From Thalassoglobus polymorphus (GTDB lineage Bacteria > Planctomycetota > Planctomycetia > Planctomycetales > Planctomycetaceae), in contig NZ_CP036267.1 of the NCBI RefSeq assembly GCF_007744255.1, forward strand, positions 1,533,541 through 1,597,540: 64,000 bases of DNA, in the 5' to 3' direction. The notes beneath the pieces are model-generated. The model made no database searches and was not told the DNA's origin. It saw nothing but the letters and a program-made list of their open reading frames with translations. How positions within the stretch are numbered: position 1 is the stretch's first letter; the number at the start of each line of letters is the position of its first letter. Shown here piece by piece: positions 34,768-44,969 of this stretch. The position numbers were made by a program, and so were the translations under genes.

Positions 34768-35898
34768 TCATTCAATTCGTGATTGCTTCACCATCCATTG
34801 GACCAGTGCTTGGGGATCGCTGTTGTCATTGAGTTGATCGAGCTGGCGTTGAGACCAATTCCTTTCGGTGGCGAAGCGTTTCATTTCTTTGAGTTCGTCA
34901 ACACAGTTGAGTTCTTGCGCGATCTCTTCAAACCTGTCGCAGGTGTCGCTGATGATTTTTCGAGCGGGGACAAGTTCGTGTGTGATGCTATCGACAAGTT
35001 CGGCATCGAGTCCGTAGCGGGCGGCACGCCATTTGTTTTGCCGAACCAGCATCGGGTGACAATCGTGTTGATACAGTCCTTCGTCAATGGCATCCGAAAG
35101 GTGTTTCACGAGGCAGTGAACATAGGCGACAAGTCCCATTGCATCGTCAAGTTGACCGGGCATGTCACAGATTCGTATTTCGACTGTTCCAAAATTGTGG
35201 TGCGGTCGAACGTCCCACCAGATTTCACGAATCGTCTCGATGAATCCGGTGTCGATCAGGTGATTGATTAACCAGGCGTATTCGCTCCAATTTCGCATGA
35301 ATGGTGGGAGTCCAGCGGTCGGAAGTCCTTCCATGACTTTTGTTCGCCACGAACAAAGTCCAGTGTCGCGGCCCTCCCAGAAGGGGCTGTTGCAACTTGC
35401 AGCCAGAAGTTCGGGCAAGTGCTTGAGAATACGGTCGCAGATCATCACCGCTTTGTCACCAGAGTCGACTCCGACATGCACATGCAACCCGAATGTCACC
35501 AGCTGTCGAGCCGTATCCTGCAACAGACTGACGATCCGGTTGTAGCGTTCCTTGTTACTGACTTGTTGGTTTTGCCAGGATGAAAAAGGATGCGTTCCGG
35601 ACCACAGCAGGTCGATGCCGACGGTGTCAGCTGCGGATTGAACAGTTTTTAATTGTGACCGTAACTGTTGATGTGCCTCGCCAACACTTTGGCAGACTTC
35701 TGTATTGATCTCGACGTAGCACTCCATCAATTCCGGTTTGGCAGCCTCACGATCATTCTGTGAGAGTGCTTGAATCAGACCGGGGCAGGCTGAGCGGAGG
35801 GCGCCTGTTTGTTTGTCGACAAGTGCCAATTCGACTTCAACACCCAGTGAAGGGCCCGGACTTTCGGAGAAGTTGATTTTTTTGGAGGCTTTAGGCAT
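34768..35898 (-). CDS. YbdK-type carboxylate-amine ligase (GCS2 family)
   Basis: 376 residues. It matches the glutamate-cysteine ligase family 2 (YbdK) type: GPSLGVEVELALVDKQTGAL at the N-terminus with Glu residues for metal binding, LVTFGLHVHVGVDSGDKAV in the middle, and TVEIRICDMPGQLDDAMGLV. These enzymes join an amine to a carboxylate using ATP; some make gamma-glutamylcysteine weakly, others act on unknown substrates. It lies 45 bases after the M20 amidohydrolase on the same strand, so the two are likely cotranscribed, pairing an amide-forming with an amide-cutting enzyme. Confidence 0.9.
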   Translation of the reverse strand: MPKASKKINFSESPGPSLGVEVELALVDKQTGALRSACPGLIQALSQNDREAAKPELMECYVEINTEVCQSVGEAHQQLRSQLKTVQSAADTVGIDLLWSGTHPFSSWQNQQVSNKERYNRIVSLLQDTARQLVTFGLHVHVGVDSGDKAVMICDRILKHLPELLAASCNSPFWEGRDTGLCSWRTKVMEGLPTAGLPPFMRNWSEYAWLINHLIDTGFIETIREIWWDVRPHHNFGTVEIRICDMPGQLDDAMGLVAYVHCLVKHLSDAIDEGLYQHDCHPMLVRQNKWRAARYGLDAELVDSITHELVPARKIISDTCDRFEEIAQELNCVDELKEMKRFATERNWSQRQLDQLNDNSDPQALVQWMVKQSRIE

Positions 35899-35943
35899 AC
35901 GCTGTGTCTCTCTTTGATAGGTGTGGCTAAAACGGTAGCGGCA

Positions 35944-37164
35944 TCAATTATTGCGACACCATTGGATGACGCTTCGTGCAAGGATTTTTGCTCCAATGGC
36001 GAGGGCGTTTTCGTCGATGTCAAACAACGGTGAGTGCAGCGGCGGGGCAGGGGAGTCACCATTGGCACACCCCAGCCGAAACATCGCTCCTTTTACTTTG
36101 CACAAGTAGTTCGCAAAATCTTCTCCCCCCATGCTTGGTTTCGGAATTTCGTTAACGTTTTGCCGCCCCAGAATTGCAGTGGCTGATGCGGTCAGTATTT
36201 CAGTCAAGTATGGATCGTTGTAAACGGCCGGGGGGCCACCATGATGCCGCACATGGATACTCGTTCCAGACGCTTCAGCGACTCCTCGAGCCAAACGCTC
36301 CAAGTGTGAAATGGTATTTTTACTCACCTCTTCACGAAGCGTTCGCAGAGTCCCTCTAACGAGGACACGATCTGGGATCACATTAGGGTTTTGCCCGGCA
36401 TTGATTTGTCCGAAGCTGACAACGACCGGTTCTTGCGAGTCGGTACTTCGCGGAACAAAAAGGAAAATGGAACTGATGAGCTGTGCCACCGCTGCAATTG
36501 GATCGCATGCTTCATGAGGTCGAGCGGCATGTGCACCGCGACCGAGAACTTCGATTTCAAGCTCGTTGCAATCAGCGGTGAAGTCTCCCGTGCGAATTCC
36601 AATCGTGCCGACTTTGCGTGAAGGGTCCATGTGCAAGCTGAAGAGTGCCTGAAGTCCGTCGACGGCTCCTGCCTCGACGAGTTGACGAGCCCCTTCGTTC
36701 GTTTCTTCAGCAGGTTGAAACAACACTCGCCACGGGATGGAATCGACAAGCCCGGATTTCTCAACATCTAGCAACGCAAGAATGGCACCGTAGACGGTTG
36801 CCGAATGGGCGTCGTGCCCGCAGGCGTGCATCAACCCATCCACCTGGCTGCAATACGAAGTCTGTTTTTGATCTTGAATACGGAGAGCATCGATGTCCGC
36901 CCGTAATCCGACCTTCGGCGTTGTGAATGCGGGGCCATCGACGATCAGGCCTCGATTTCCTGGTCCGAATTGCACCTTGACTCCGATCTGCTGAAGCCTG
37001 CCCGCAAGATACTGAGTCGTTTCAACTTCCGCTCCGCTCGGTTCGGGATGCTGGTGCAAATACCGCCGGACTTCCCTGATTTCGTCAAAGTGATCATCGA
37101 CTGAGCGGTCGACGGCTTGTTCCCAGTTGTTGTCTTGCCGGCTATTGTCTTGAATGTCACTCAC
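35944..37164 (-). CDS. M20-family amidohydrolase
   Basis: 406 residues from GTG 37164, with SD AAGGA 6 bases upstream; an in-frame TTG at 37170 is less likely. Family motifs are VGLRADIDALRIQDQ, the metal site MHACGHDAHSATVYGA, PAEETNEGARQLVEAG with the catalytic Glu pair, and MGGEDFANYL near the end. M20D members remove acyl groups from amino acids, for example N-acetyl or hippurate types; the substrate here cannot be decided. Length is standard. A YbdK-type ligase follows 45 bases downstream. It is cytoplasmic, with no signal peptide. Confidence 0.9.
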   Translation of the reverse strand: MSDIQDNSRQDNNWEQAVDRSVDDHFDEIREVRRYLHQHPEPSGAEVETTQYLAGRLQQIGVKVQFGPGNRGLIVDGPAFTTPKVGLRADIDALRIQDQKQTSYCSQVDGLMHACGHDAHSATVYGAILALLDVEKSGLVDSIPWRVLFQPAEETNEGARQLVEAGAVDGLQALFSLHMDPSRKVGTIGIRTGDFTADCNELEIEVLGRGAHAARPHEACDPIAAVAQLISSIFLFVPRSTDSQEPVVVSFGQINAGQNPNVIPDRVLVRGTLRTLREEVSKNTISHLERLARGVAEASGTSIHVRHHGGPPAVYNDPYLTEILTASATAILGRQNVNEIPKPSMGGEDFANYLCKVKGAMFRLGCANGDSPAPPLHSPLFDIDENALAIGAKILARSVIQWCRNN

Positions 37165-37259
37165 AAACAATCCTTGGTTATCGAGGGCAGATCACGAGGT
37201 TATCTTACCATTTTTGCATCAACTCGTCTTGTTCCGTTGTTCTTGATCTTCCCCTTTTT

Positions 37260-37338
37260 AGAACTGATCCTGAACTTGAAATTGTTTTCTTGAATGTTGA
37301 GGAAAGTGACTATCCCACGATTTTCCGGGCTGATTCTA
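37260..37338 (+). repeat. Dispersed repeat family A, copy A2
   Basis: Begins AGAACTGATCCTGAACTTG and ends TTCCGGGCTGATTCTA. It is directly joined to copy A3 in the same orientation. Confidence 0.85.
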
Positions 37339-37416
37339 AACTGGTCCTATAATGTGAAATTGCTCTCTCGAACGTTGAGGAAAGCGGCTATTCCAGAGGT
37401 TTTCGGACTGGTTCTA
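37336..37416 (+). repeat. Dispersed repeat family A, copy A3
   Basis: Begins TCTAAACTGGTCCT and ends TTTTCGGACTGGTTCTA. It overlaps the end of A2 by the shared TCT/TA junction, making a tandem pair upstream of the 37481 gene. Confidence 0.85.
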
Positions 37417-37480
37417 AACTGTTTCCGAAATCGATTTCCGCTACAATCTTTTTTGATCCAGAACAAAACCTGAGGCGACC

Positions 37481-37759
37481 ATGGCGAAAGACTACTCGAA
37501 TTATCAAAAGAAAGTGATCTCCCGATATTATGACAATCGAGAGCAAATCGATGAACAGCGACTCAGCGAACTGGTGACCAGCTTATACTTGGCGACCGGT
37601 GCCAAACAGACTGAAAAGCTTTGGAAGTCTGCAGAAGAAACGATGCTGCGATTAGGGGTTCCGAAACCGCGCGTTGCCCATGTTGTCGAAAAACGAGACG
37701 CTGCGATCCTCGCGGAAGTGGTCAAGGATTTACAGTCGGGGGCGATCAAAAAGAAATAA
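37481..37759 (+). CDS. Small hypothetical protein, 92 aa
   Basis: 92 residues starting MAKDYSNYQKKVISRYYDNR and ending in a Lys-rich tail (AIKKK). It appears fully helical and basic. No domain recognised; it looks like a conserved planctomycete small protein. The SD is weak (GAGG, 7 bases upstream). A tandem pair of family A repeats fills the region before it. Confidence 0.7.
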   Translation: MAKDYSNYQKKVISRYYDNREQIDEQRLSELVTSLYLATGAKQTEKLWKSAEETMLRLGVPKPRVAHVVEKRDAAILAEVVKDLQSGAIKKK

Positions 37760-37828
37760 CCTTCTTGACGCACCCCTGAACTTCATGACTTCGCACCAAC
37801 TGTTTCTGTCGCATTGAGGATTCCACCT

Positions 37829-38887
37829 TTGTCTTTTCGCCCCCTCCTGTTCCTGCCCGTCACGATTTCCGTTCTGTTGATCATGTTGGGTGGCTGTGGC
37901 TCATCCAACTCTGACACATCGAACAGCGATCAAAGTCACTTTGAATCCGTAAAGCCGACTGTTGATCCGAACGAAACTGCCGATGAGGAAAAAGCGGAGG
38001 CTCCTCTGACCGCAAATGAAATGCGAGAGGCACTCGGTGCGAATGAGAACGCACAGTTTGAAAAGGCAGGACGCAAATTTGTGATGGCCCTGTTGACGAA
38101 CAGCGGAGCTAAAACGTTAGAGCCGCTTAAAGGTCAGCCTTTGAAAGTGTTGGACATTTCTCAGACTCGAATTACAGACCTGACCCCTTTGGAGGGAATG
38201 CTTCTCGAAAACATCGGGATGGCAGAAACTCAGATTCAAGACATATCGAGCCTCAAGGGGATGCCGTTAAAGCATCTTGATGGGACCCGATCTCAAATCG
38301 AGGATCTTTCCCCGTTAGAAGGGATGGACCAACTGACGCACGTCTACTTAGAAGGGGCGAAAGTCAAGGATATTTCGCCGCTGAGGTTGTCCCCCTTGAA
38401 GGTTGTCTGGCTGAACGGATGCCCGATTGTCGATTTATCTCCCCTGGAAAACATGAAGCTTGAGGAACTGAACCTGTGTGATACTCCGCTGCAAAACCTA
38501 GACACTGTCAAAACAATGACTTTGGGGACGCTGTGGATGAGGAATACCGCTGTTCAGGAACTGAATGCGATTGCAAATCACGGACTGACAAGTCTGGATG
38601 TGCAGGGGAGTGCTGTGAAAAACTTGAACGCCTTGAAAGAGATGGTATCCCTGAAACGGCTGAACATTGCACAAACGGATGTGACAGATCTCTCGCCACT
38701 TTCAGGATTATCTTTGAATCGGCTGATCTTTACGCCTCAGAAAATCGAAAAAGGAATTGAGGCTGTCAGGAATATGACATCGTTACAAGAGATTGATACG
38801 TCGTTTGAAGGAGTCTCCCGGCCGCTGTCGCCTTCTGAATTTTGGGAACGCTATGATGCAGGCAAATTTAATGCTGAGACGGAATAA
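37829..38887 (+). CDS. Leucine-rich-repeat lipoprotein
   Basis: 352 residues from TTG 37829, preceded at 8 bases by the SD TGAGGA; the frame also has a TTG at 37814, within that SD. Signal peptide with lipobox LGGC near residue 24. From about residue 105 the chain is made of LRR units of about 22 residues, such as LKVLDISQTRITDLTPLEGM and LKHLDGTRSQIEDLSPLEGM, the internalin/SDS22 pattern. It should be a surface or periplasmic binding protein. The partner is unknown. No clear terminator follows. Confidence 0.82.
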   Translation: MSFRPLLFLPVTISVLLIMLGGCGSSNSDTSNSDQSHFESVKPTVDPNETADEEKAEAPLTANEMREALGANENAQFEKAGRKFVMALLTNSGAKTLEPLKGQPLKVLDISQTRITDLTPLEGMLLENIGMAETQIQDISSLKGMPLKHLDGTRSQIEDLSPLEGMDQLTHVYLEGAKVKDISPLRLSPLKVVWLNGCPIVDLSPLENMKLEELNLCDTPLQNLDTVKTMTLGTLWMRNTAVQELNAIANHGLTSLDVQGSAVKNLNALKEMVSLKRLNIAQTDVTDLSPLSGLSLNRLIFTPQKIEKGIEAVRNMTSLQEIDTSFEGVSRPLSPSEFWERYDAGKFNAETE

Positions 38888-39176
38888 TTCTCAAATTAAG
38901 AGTCGATTGCGATAAATAATGATTCCCCTATAATTCTCCGAAGTTGCGATAGCAATGAGAGTTACCGTTGATTGAAAACGGCCTCCAAGAGAGTGAAAGA
39001 CAACAAAGCAGGCAGCGAAGCAGACAACGTCAATTGTCGTGAAAATTGCCCTGCGAAAGTGTCATTAAGTGTCATTGTTCGCGAATGATGTTCACTCAAA
39101 AACACAATTGATACGCATATAAAAAACAGCACAGATAAACCCGCACGTATTCCACATTGTCAAGAAGGAGCCGAAA

Positions 39177-39890
39177 TTGAGCTGGCTCACAGGCTTTCTG
39201 AAGTCTTCCGTAGGTCGCAAGTTCGTGATGGCCATCACGGGATTGTTCCTTTGCTTCTTTCTGGTTGTGCATCTCTCGGGCAACTTATTGTTGTACGTTG
39301 GTGCAGATGCCTATAACCACTATGCGCATCAACTGCACAGCAACGAAGAGCTGCTGATGATTGCCGAAGTTCTACTCTTCGGTGCGTTCGCTCTGCACAT
39401 TTACATGGCATTCTCTACGACAATCGAGAATATCTCGGCACGGAAGAAATCTTACCGAGTCGTGGAATCGAAGCGTGACGATCGGGCACTTCCGCTCACT
39501 TCGGCAGCTGATCAAACGATGATGATCACCGGTCTCATCGGTCTCTTCTTTCTGCTGGTTCACATTTCTGACTTCAAGCTCGAAAATGGTTGGGAAGAGG
39601 CTCTTGCTGGTCAATCTCAAGCACAAAAAGCGAGCATCATTGTTTCTGACTTCACCCGAATCATCATTTACGTTCTGGGGTCAGTCGCTTTGGGAATTCA
39701 TGTTTCCCACGGACTTGGAAGTGCCTGCCAGACAATCGGTTTCAATCATCCAAAATATACACCGACCGTACATTTGATCTCTAAGATTTTTGGAGTCATC
39801 GTTGCAGTTGGATTCAGCAGTTTTTCTGTTGTCTCACAATTTTTTCCGGATGTTTTGAATTTTGCAGAGACAGCCAGCAAATCACTTTAG
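39177..39890 (+). CDS. sdhC: Succinate dehydrogenase cytochrome b subunit
   Basis: 237 residues from TTG 39177, with SD AAGGAG 7 bases upstream. This is the single-polypeptide membrane anchor (type B-like) with five predicted helices and His residues for haem b: GLFLCFFLVVHLSGNLLLYV, LIGLFFLLVHISDFKL, and IHVSHGLGSACQTIG. It anchors SdhA/SdhB in the membrane and passes electrons to quinone. It is first in the sdhCAB operon; sdhA starts 70 bases later. Confidence 0.93.
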   Translation: MSWLTGFLKSSVGRKFVMAITGLFLCFFLVVHLSGNLLLYVGADAYNHYAHQLHSNEELLMIAEVLLFGAFALHIYMAFSTTIENISARKKSYRVVESKRDDRALPLTSAADQTMMITGLIGLFFLLVHISDFKLENGWEEALAGQSQAQKASIIVSDFTRIIIYVLGSVALGIHVSHGLGSACQTIGFNHPKYTPTVHLISKIFGVIVAVGFSSFSVVSQFFPDVLNFAETASKSL

Positions 39891-39960
39891 CTGCTCAGCG
39901 ATTCTGAATTCGTAACAACTACAACTGCCTCACTGAGTCTCACCCGATAGGACATTGACG

Positions 39961-41880
39961 ATGAGTCAAACCGTGTTGAACTCAAACGTTCCCAACGGAC
40001 CGCTTGCCGAAAAGTGGCAAAACCATAAAAACGAAATGAAGCTTGTTGCTCCGAATAACAAGCGCAAGTACGACATTATCGTGGTCGGAACCGGCTTGGC
40101 GGGTGCGTCTGCAGCTGCCTCTCTCGCGGAGATGGGATACAACGTTAAAGCGTTTTGCTACCAGGACTCCCCTCGACGGGCACATAGTATCGCTGCCCAA
40201 GGTGGAATTAACGCTGCAAAGAACTACCCCAACGATGGTGATTCTGTCCATCGTCTCTTTTATGACACAATTAAAGGGGGAGATTTCCGGGCTCGGGAAG
40301 CGAATGTCTATCGTTTGTCAGAAGTCAGCTCCAACATTATCGACCAATGTGTCGCACAAGGCGTCCCGTTTGCTCGCGAATACGGCGGACTCCTTGCGAA
40401 TCGAACATTCGGTGGAGCTCAAGTCTCTCGAACGTTCTATTGCCGCGGTCAAACCGGTCAGCAACTCCTCCTGGGAGCCTACAGCGGGCTGATGCGACAG
40501 GTCGCTGCCGGAAAAGTGACAATGTTCCCACGTCGAGAAATGCTCGATCTGGTCAACGTAGATGGTGTCGCACGAGGGATCGTTTGCCGAAACCTGCAAA
40601 CCGGTGAATTCGAAACTCATTCAGCGCACGCAGTTTTGCTTTGCACCGGTGGCTATGGAAACGTCTTCTACCTGTCGACAAATGCCAAAGGCTGTAATGT
40701 CACTGCAGCGTGGCGTTGCCACAAACGGGGAGCATTCTTCGCCAATCCTTGTTACACGCAAATTCATCCGACCTGCATCCCCGTTAAAGGGGATTACCAG
40801 TCGAAACTCACTCTGATGAGTGAAAGTTTGCGGAATGATGGTCGCGTTTGGGTTCCTAAAAATCCGGATGACAAGCGTGCTCCAGGACAAATCCCTGATG
40901 AGGACCGAGATTATTACCTCGAACGACGTTATCCGTCGTTCGGAAACATGGTGCCGCGCGATGTCGCCAGTCGAGCAGCCAAGGAACGCTGCGATGCTGG
41001 CTATGGGATCGGAGAAACCGGAATGGCGGTTTACCTCGATTTCAAACGTGCCATTTCTGAGCAAGGCGAAGATGCCATTCGGGCAAAGTATGGCAACTTG
41101 TTCCACATGTATCAGAAGATCACAGACGAAAATCCCTATCAATCGCCGATGCGGATTTACCCAGCCGTCCACTACACAATGGGGGGGCTGTGGGTCGACT
41201 ATAACCTCGAGAGCTCTGTTCCCGGTTTGTTCGTTCTTGGTGAAGCGAACTTCTCTGATCACGGTGCCAACCGTCTCGGAGCAAGTGCGTTGATGCAGGG
41301 TTTAGCAGACGGCTATTTTGTCGCCCCATATACAGTTGGGCATCACCTGGCCAGCAGGAACCTTAAGCCTGTTACGACTGCTCATCCAAACTTCGAGAAA
41401 ACGAAGCAGGAAGCCAAAGGCCGCGTCGAAAAACTTCTCGGTGTGAACGGAAAACGTTCTGTTCAAAGTTTCCACCGCGAACTCGGACAAATCATGTGGG
41501 ATTATTGCGGAATGGCCCGCAATGCCGATGGCCTGAAAACGGCTGCCGAAAAAATTGTCTCACTGAAGGAGCAATACTGGAAGCAGGTCTTCGTTCCCGG
41601 AAGTGGAGCAGACTTCAACCAGCAACTTGAACTCGCTGGGCGAGTTGCCGACTTCATGGAGTTCGGGGAACTCTTTGCGAAAGATGCCTTAGCTCGTGAA
41701 GAATCCGCTGGGGGACACTTCCGCGAAGAGCATCAAACCGAAGAAGGTGAAGCCAAACGTGATGATGAAAACTTTGCTCACGTGGCAGCCTGGGAACATC
41801 AGGAAGATGGCGACGCTGTTCGACACAAAGAAGAGCTGAAGTTTGAAACCGTGACACCGTCCACACGTAGTTACAAGTAA
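39961..41880 (+). CDS. sdhA: Succinate dehydrogenase flavoprotein subunit
   Basis: 639 residues from ATG 39961 (AGGA 8 bases upstream; a TTG at 39955 is too close to the SD). The protein binds FAD covalently and oxidises succinate to fumarate on the cytoplasmic side. Visible are the FAD loop [20 protein letters not shown], the flavinylation region [14 protein letters not shown] with its His, the active-site stretch IHPTCIP, and [20 protein letters not shown] near the C-terminal FAD site. Length fits the SdhA type found with a one-subunit cytochrome. Second in sdhCAB. Confidence 0.96.
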   Translation: MSQTVLNSNVPNGPLAEKWQNHKNEMKLVAPNNKRKYDIIVVGTGLAGASAAASLAEMGYNVKAFCYQDSPRRAHSIAAQGGINAAKNYPNDGDSVHRLFYDTIKGGDFRAREANVYRLSEVSSNIIDQCVAQGVPFAREYGGLLANRTFGGAQVSRTFYCRGQTGQQLLLGAYSGLMRQVAAGKVTMFPRREMLDLVNVDGVARGIVCRNLQTGEFETHSAHAVLLCTGGYGNVFYLSTNAKGCNVTAAWRCHKRGAFFANPCYTQIHPTCIPVKGDYQSKLTLMSESLRNDGRVWVPKNPDDKRAPGQIPDEDRDYYLERRYPSFGNMVPRDVASRAAKERCDAGYGIGETGMAVYLDFKRAISEQGEDAIRAKYGNLFHMYQKITDENPYQSPMRIYPAVHYTMGGLWVDYNLESSVPGLFVLGEANFSDHGANRLGASALMQGLADGYFVAPYTVGHHLASRNLKPVTTAHPNFEKTKQEAKGRVEKLLGVNGKRSVQSFHRELGQIMWDYCGMARNADGLKTAAEKIVSLKEQYWKQVFVPGSGADFNQQLELAGRVADFMEFGELFAKDALAREESAGGHFREEHQTEEGEAKRDDENFAHVAAWEHQEDGDAVRHKEELKFETVTPSTRSYK

Positions 41881-41938
41881 TTCACATTTGTAAGCACATT
41901 CGATCCGATCATTTTTTCATTCTGGATTGACGAAGATT

Positions 41939-42736
41939 ATGAGCGATTCCGATCACAACATGACCCTCACTTTGCGTGTCTGGCGACAAGACAACTCTGA
42001 AGCGCGCGGGAAGTTTGTTGACTATAAGGTCAATCGCATTTCTCCTCACATGTCGTTTCTCGAGATGCTCGATGTCCTCAATGAGCAGTTGATCGCTCAA
42101 GGTGAGGAACCGGTCGCGTTTGACCACGACTGTCGAGAAGGAATCTGTGGTGCATGCGGGGTGATGATTAACGGACAGGCACACGGTCCTGATAAAGAAA
42201 CGACGACTTGCCAACTGCATATGCGGCGATTCCAGGACGGCCAGAAAGTCGTCGTGGAACCTTGGCGTGCCAATGCCTTTCCTGTTGTGAAAGACTTGGT
42301 TGTCGACCGCACTTCGTTTGATCGCATCATGGGAGCAGGCGGTTATGTTTCGGTCAATACTGGGCAAGCACAGGACGGAAATTGCCTTCCGGTTGCCAGG
42401 CAGGATCAAGAGAGTTCTCTGGATGCGGCAGTTTGCATCGGATGTGGAGCCTGTGTCGCCTCGTGTAAAAATGCATCGGCAATGCTGTTCACATCAGCGA
42501 AAGTTTCACACCTTGCTCAACTCCCCCAAGGTGATCCAGAGCGTCCTCAGCGTGTGCTGGATATGGTCGCGCAAATGGATGCAGAAGGCTTCGGCGGGTG
42601 TAGTAATACCTATGAGTGTGAAGCTGCCTGTCCCGCTGGTGTTTCAGTCGAACACATCGCTCGACTGAACCGCGAATACGTCAAAGCCTCCTTCTGCTCT
42701 TCCGCACAACCCACAATTCAAGCTAGCGCAGACTAG
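41939..42736 (+). CDS. sdhB: Succinate dehydrogenase iron-sulfur subunit
   Basis: 265 residues from ATG 41939; an in-frame TTG at 41927 gives 4 more residues but lacks a better SD. SdhB carries electrons from FAD to quinone. The [2Fe-2S] motif [10 protein letters not shown], a cluster motif [11 protein letters not shown], and a last motif CEAACPAGV are seen. Third in sdhCAB, starting 58 bases after sdhA. The intergenic region after it has repeats but no clear terminator. Confidence 0.96.
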   Translation: MSDSDHNMTLTLRVWRQDNSEARGKFVDYKVNRISPHMSFLEMLDVLNEQLIAQGEEPVAFDHDCREGICGACGVMINGQAHGPDKETTTCQLHMRRFQDGQKVVVEPWRANAFPVVKDLVVDRTSFDRIMGAGGYVSVNTGQAQDGNCLPVARQDQESSLDAAVCIGCGACVASCKNASAMLFTSAKVSHLAQLPQGDPERPQRVLDMVAQMDAEGFGGCSNTYECEAACPAGVSVEHIARLNREYVKASFCSSAQPTIQASAD

Positions 42737-42757
42737 CCGATACATGCAAAGCAGAGC

Positions 42758-42789
42758 GGGGCACAGGGGGAGAACGGGGCACAGGGGGG
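42758..42789 (+). repeat. Two copies of a G-rich 14-mer
   Basis: CGGGGCACAGGGGG occurs at 42758-42771 and 42776-42789 (period 18). It begins 21 bases after the sdhB stop. Confidence 0.8.
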
Positions 42790-42831
42790 CAGGGCCCAAT
42801 GGAACGCCCTCAACGGCTGCTAATCAAGGGA

Positions 42832-42892
42832 CTAGAGCATCTTTCGAATTGGTTTGCAGGATCTGCCTCGTGGCGAACGGCATTTTTACTAG
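42832..42892 (-). repeat. Dispersed repeat family B, truncated copy B1
   Basis: Read on the minus strand it matches the second half of B2 almost base for base, including TGCCGTTCGCCACGAGGCAG and the end GATGCTCTAG. Its broken side joins copy A4. Confidence 0.88.
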
Positions 42893-42970
42893 AACCAGTC
42901 CGAAAACTACTGGAATGGTCGCTTTCCTCAACGTTTGAGAGAGCAATTTCAAGTTTCAGGAGCAGTTCTA
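42890..42970 (-). repeat. Dispersed repeat family A, copy A4
   Basis: Starts TAGAACCAGTCCGAAAAC and ends TCAGGAGCAGTTCTA; it contains the shared core CCTCAACGTTTGAGAGAGC. It shares TAGA with B1. Confidence 0.88.
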
Positions 42971-43472
42971 GAAAACTGCGTTCTTCACGGGCACATGGTA
43001 GCGTAACCTGCTGTAGTAAATCGTCTGGTTGTGCGTCAGCCAATTTCCTTCTGTAACTGATTCTGTTGAACAACTATGCGGTCTTTTCGCAACGATTTGT
43101 CCAGGGTCACTCACGCTTGTGCTCGAAATCTCAAAGGATGATTTCTGAAAAATTCTCTGTGCAAGCAACGCCACACTTTCCAAACCTGCTTGAGATACTG
43201 GATCGACGCTCTTTTTATCTTGTCGTTTCTGGGATGGTTTTCGTGTCGACCCAGTCCGATTGGCATGCCTCCGCAGGCTGTTTTTCAGGAGGCAGAAAAT
43301 CAGGCTCAGTATTGAATTTTCCTGAATTTCATTCAATCACTTGAGAAGCCAATAACGGAGGAATGTCTCACAGAAGTCGTTGCAGATATTGTGAATTCAG
43401 AAGAGGTAACGTAATCTTTTCTATTTCGTCGACTCAATGACAATCTCATCACCCGATGTGGGACCCAGATAG

Positions 43473-44828
43473 ATGCACATTACACAGATTAGGGACGCTC
43501 TCAGATTGGGAGTGTTGCTTCGGAGACTTCATTCCCGGCAACCCAACGTGTTGACCACTTGCTGCCTGTGCGTCCTCTTGTCAGGGTGTGGTGGAGGTCC
43601 TCCAGACAACTCTTTCAAGGCTCCTCCTCCGCCTGAAGTCACGATTGCGAAACCTGTCGTACAGACGGTGACACTGTACATCGAAGAAACGGGCGTGACG
43701 GAAGCTGTTGAGCGTGCTGATGTTCGTGCGCGTGTGGAAGGATTCCTGGAAGAGATCAATTTTCAACCGGGTGATCTGGTTAAAAAAGATGACCTCCTCT
43801 ATGTCATTGATCAGCGAGAGTATGTGGCTGCCCGTAACTCAGCAAAAGCCTCCGTTACGTCATCCTCAGCACTCGTTGATGTTGCAAATTCTCAAGTTGG
43901 TGTCTCTGAAGTTGAGGTTACCCGTGCTAGCTTAGACTTCAAGCGGTACAAAGAACTCTTCGATAAAGGAGCGTCGACTCAGCAAGAGCTTGACGAATCC
44001 AAAGCTGCTCACGACGCAGCGATTGCAACAAAGGAGGCCGCTGACGCAGCTGTCGATTCTGCTAAAGCAGACCTTGCCAAAGCTGAGGCCAATCTGGCTC
44101 AGGCTGACCTGGACCTGGAATTTACCAAAGTCGTTGCTCCGATCTCTGGAGTGACAACCAAAACGGCGATCAAAATAGGAAACCTCGTCCAAAACGGTTC
44201 CGAACTGGCAACCATCGTTGATAAATCTCGAATCTATGCCAATTTCAATATCAGCGATCGTGAGGCCCTCCGTTTACAACAAGCTCGACGTGACAACGGA
44301 GAAGAGTCGAAACCGGGAGAGGTGAAATATCGGAGTGTTCCAGTCTACCTTAAACGTGAAATCGATACCGATTACATTTTTGAAGGGCACCTGGATTATG
44401 TGGATCAAGAAGGAGTCGACCGCTCCACTGGAACATTGGCAATCCGAGGGATCTTTGACAATGCTGAGGACCGGATACTCCCGGGGTTGTTCGTCAATGT
44501 TCGTGTTCCGGTCGGTCAGTTGGAAAATTCAATACTTATCCCCGAGAGTGCTGTCTTCCGTGATCAACGCGGGACTTATTCACTTGTCGTTAATGACGAA
44601 AAGAAGGTCGAGCGAAAACCGATTGTCACAGGCCAATCCTTCGATGGCATGACTCTCATCGAAAAGGGCATTTCAGCAGAGGATAATGTTGTGCTTGAGG
44701 GGAGTCAGCGAGCTCGTCCCGGAACGGTTGTAACTCCTAAAGAGACCAAGTTGGCTCCTGTCAAAATGGTAAATAAGAGTAGTGCGGAGCAAGATTCTCC
44801 TCAAGAAGCTGATGCGAATAATGAATGA
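43473..44828 (+). CDS. RND efflux periplasmic adaptor (membrane fusion) lipoprotein
   Basis: 451 residues. Signal with lipobox VLLSGC. The adaptor architecture is clear: a barrel-sandwich start TVTLYIEETGVTEAVERADV, VEGFLEEINFQPGDLVKKDD, an alpha-hairpin of A, K, D and E (about 110-210), then ADLDLEFTKVVAPISGVTT and a beta-barrel domain. It links the inner-membrane pump to an outer-membrane channel. The permease gene follows after 141 bases. No TolC-like gene is in the window. Confidence 0.93.
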   Translation: MHITQIRDALRLGVLLRRLHSRQPNVLTTCCLCVLLSGCGGGPPDNSFKAPPPPEVTIAKPVVQTVTLYIEETGVTEAVERADVRARVEGFLEEINFQPGDLVKKDDLLYVIDQREYVAARNSAKASVTSSSALVDVANSQVGVSEVEVTRASLDFKRYKELFDKGASTQQELDESKAAHDAAIATKEAADAAVDSAKADLAKAEANLAQADLDLEFTKVVAPISGVTTKTAIKIGNLVQNGSELATIVDKSRIYANFNISDREALRLQQARRDNGEESKPGEVKYRSVPVYLKREIDTDYIFEGHLDYVDQEGVDRSTGTLAIRGIFDNAEDRILPGLFVNVRVPVGQLENSILIPESAVFRDQRGTYSLVVNDEKKVERKPIVTGQSFDGMTLIEKGISAEDNVVLEGSQRARPGTVVTPKETKLAPVKMVNKSSAEQDSPQEADANNE

Positions 44829-44969
44829 TCGTGCCCGTGGGTCAGTTTGTGTGATCCCTGACCGGATGCTCCCGCGAGGCTGTTCCAGACATTCTCTCCC
44901 TGGAGTGGGATTGTGGAATCGTCATCACCAGCGGATTCTCAATAACGCTCTCACCGGATTGACTTACTG

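Larger units (their letters stand above)
42737..43472. other. Intergenic region rich in repeats
   Basis: 736 bases without a gene. It holds a short G-rich tandem repeat (42758-42789), a truncated family B repeat (42832-42892) and a family A copy (42890-42970). The remaining 500 bases before the efflux genes show nothing clear. Confidence 0.6.
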
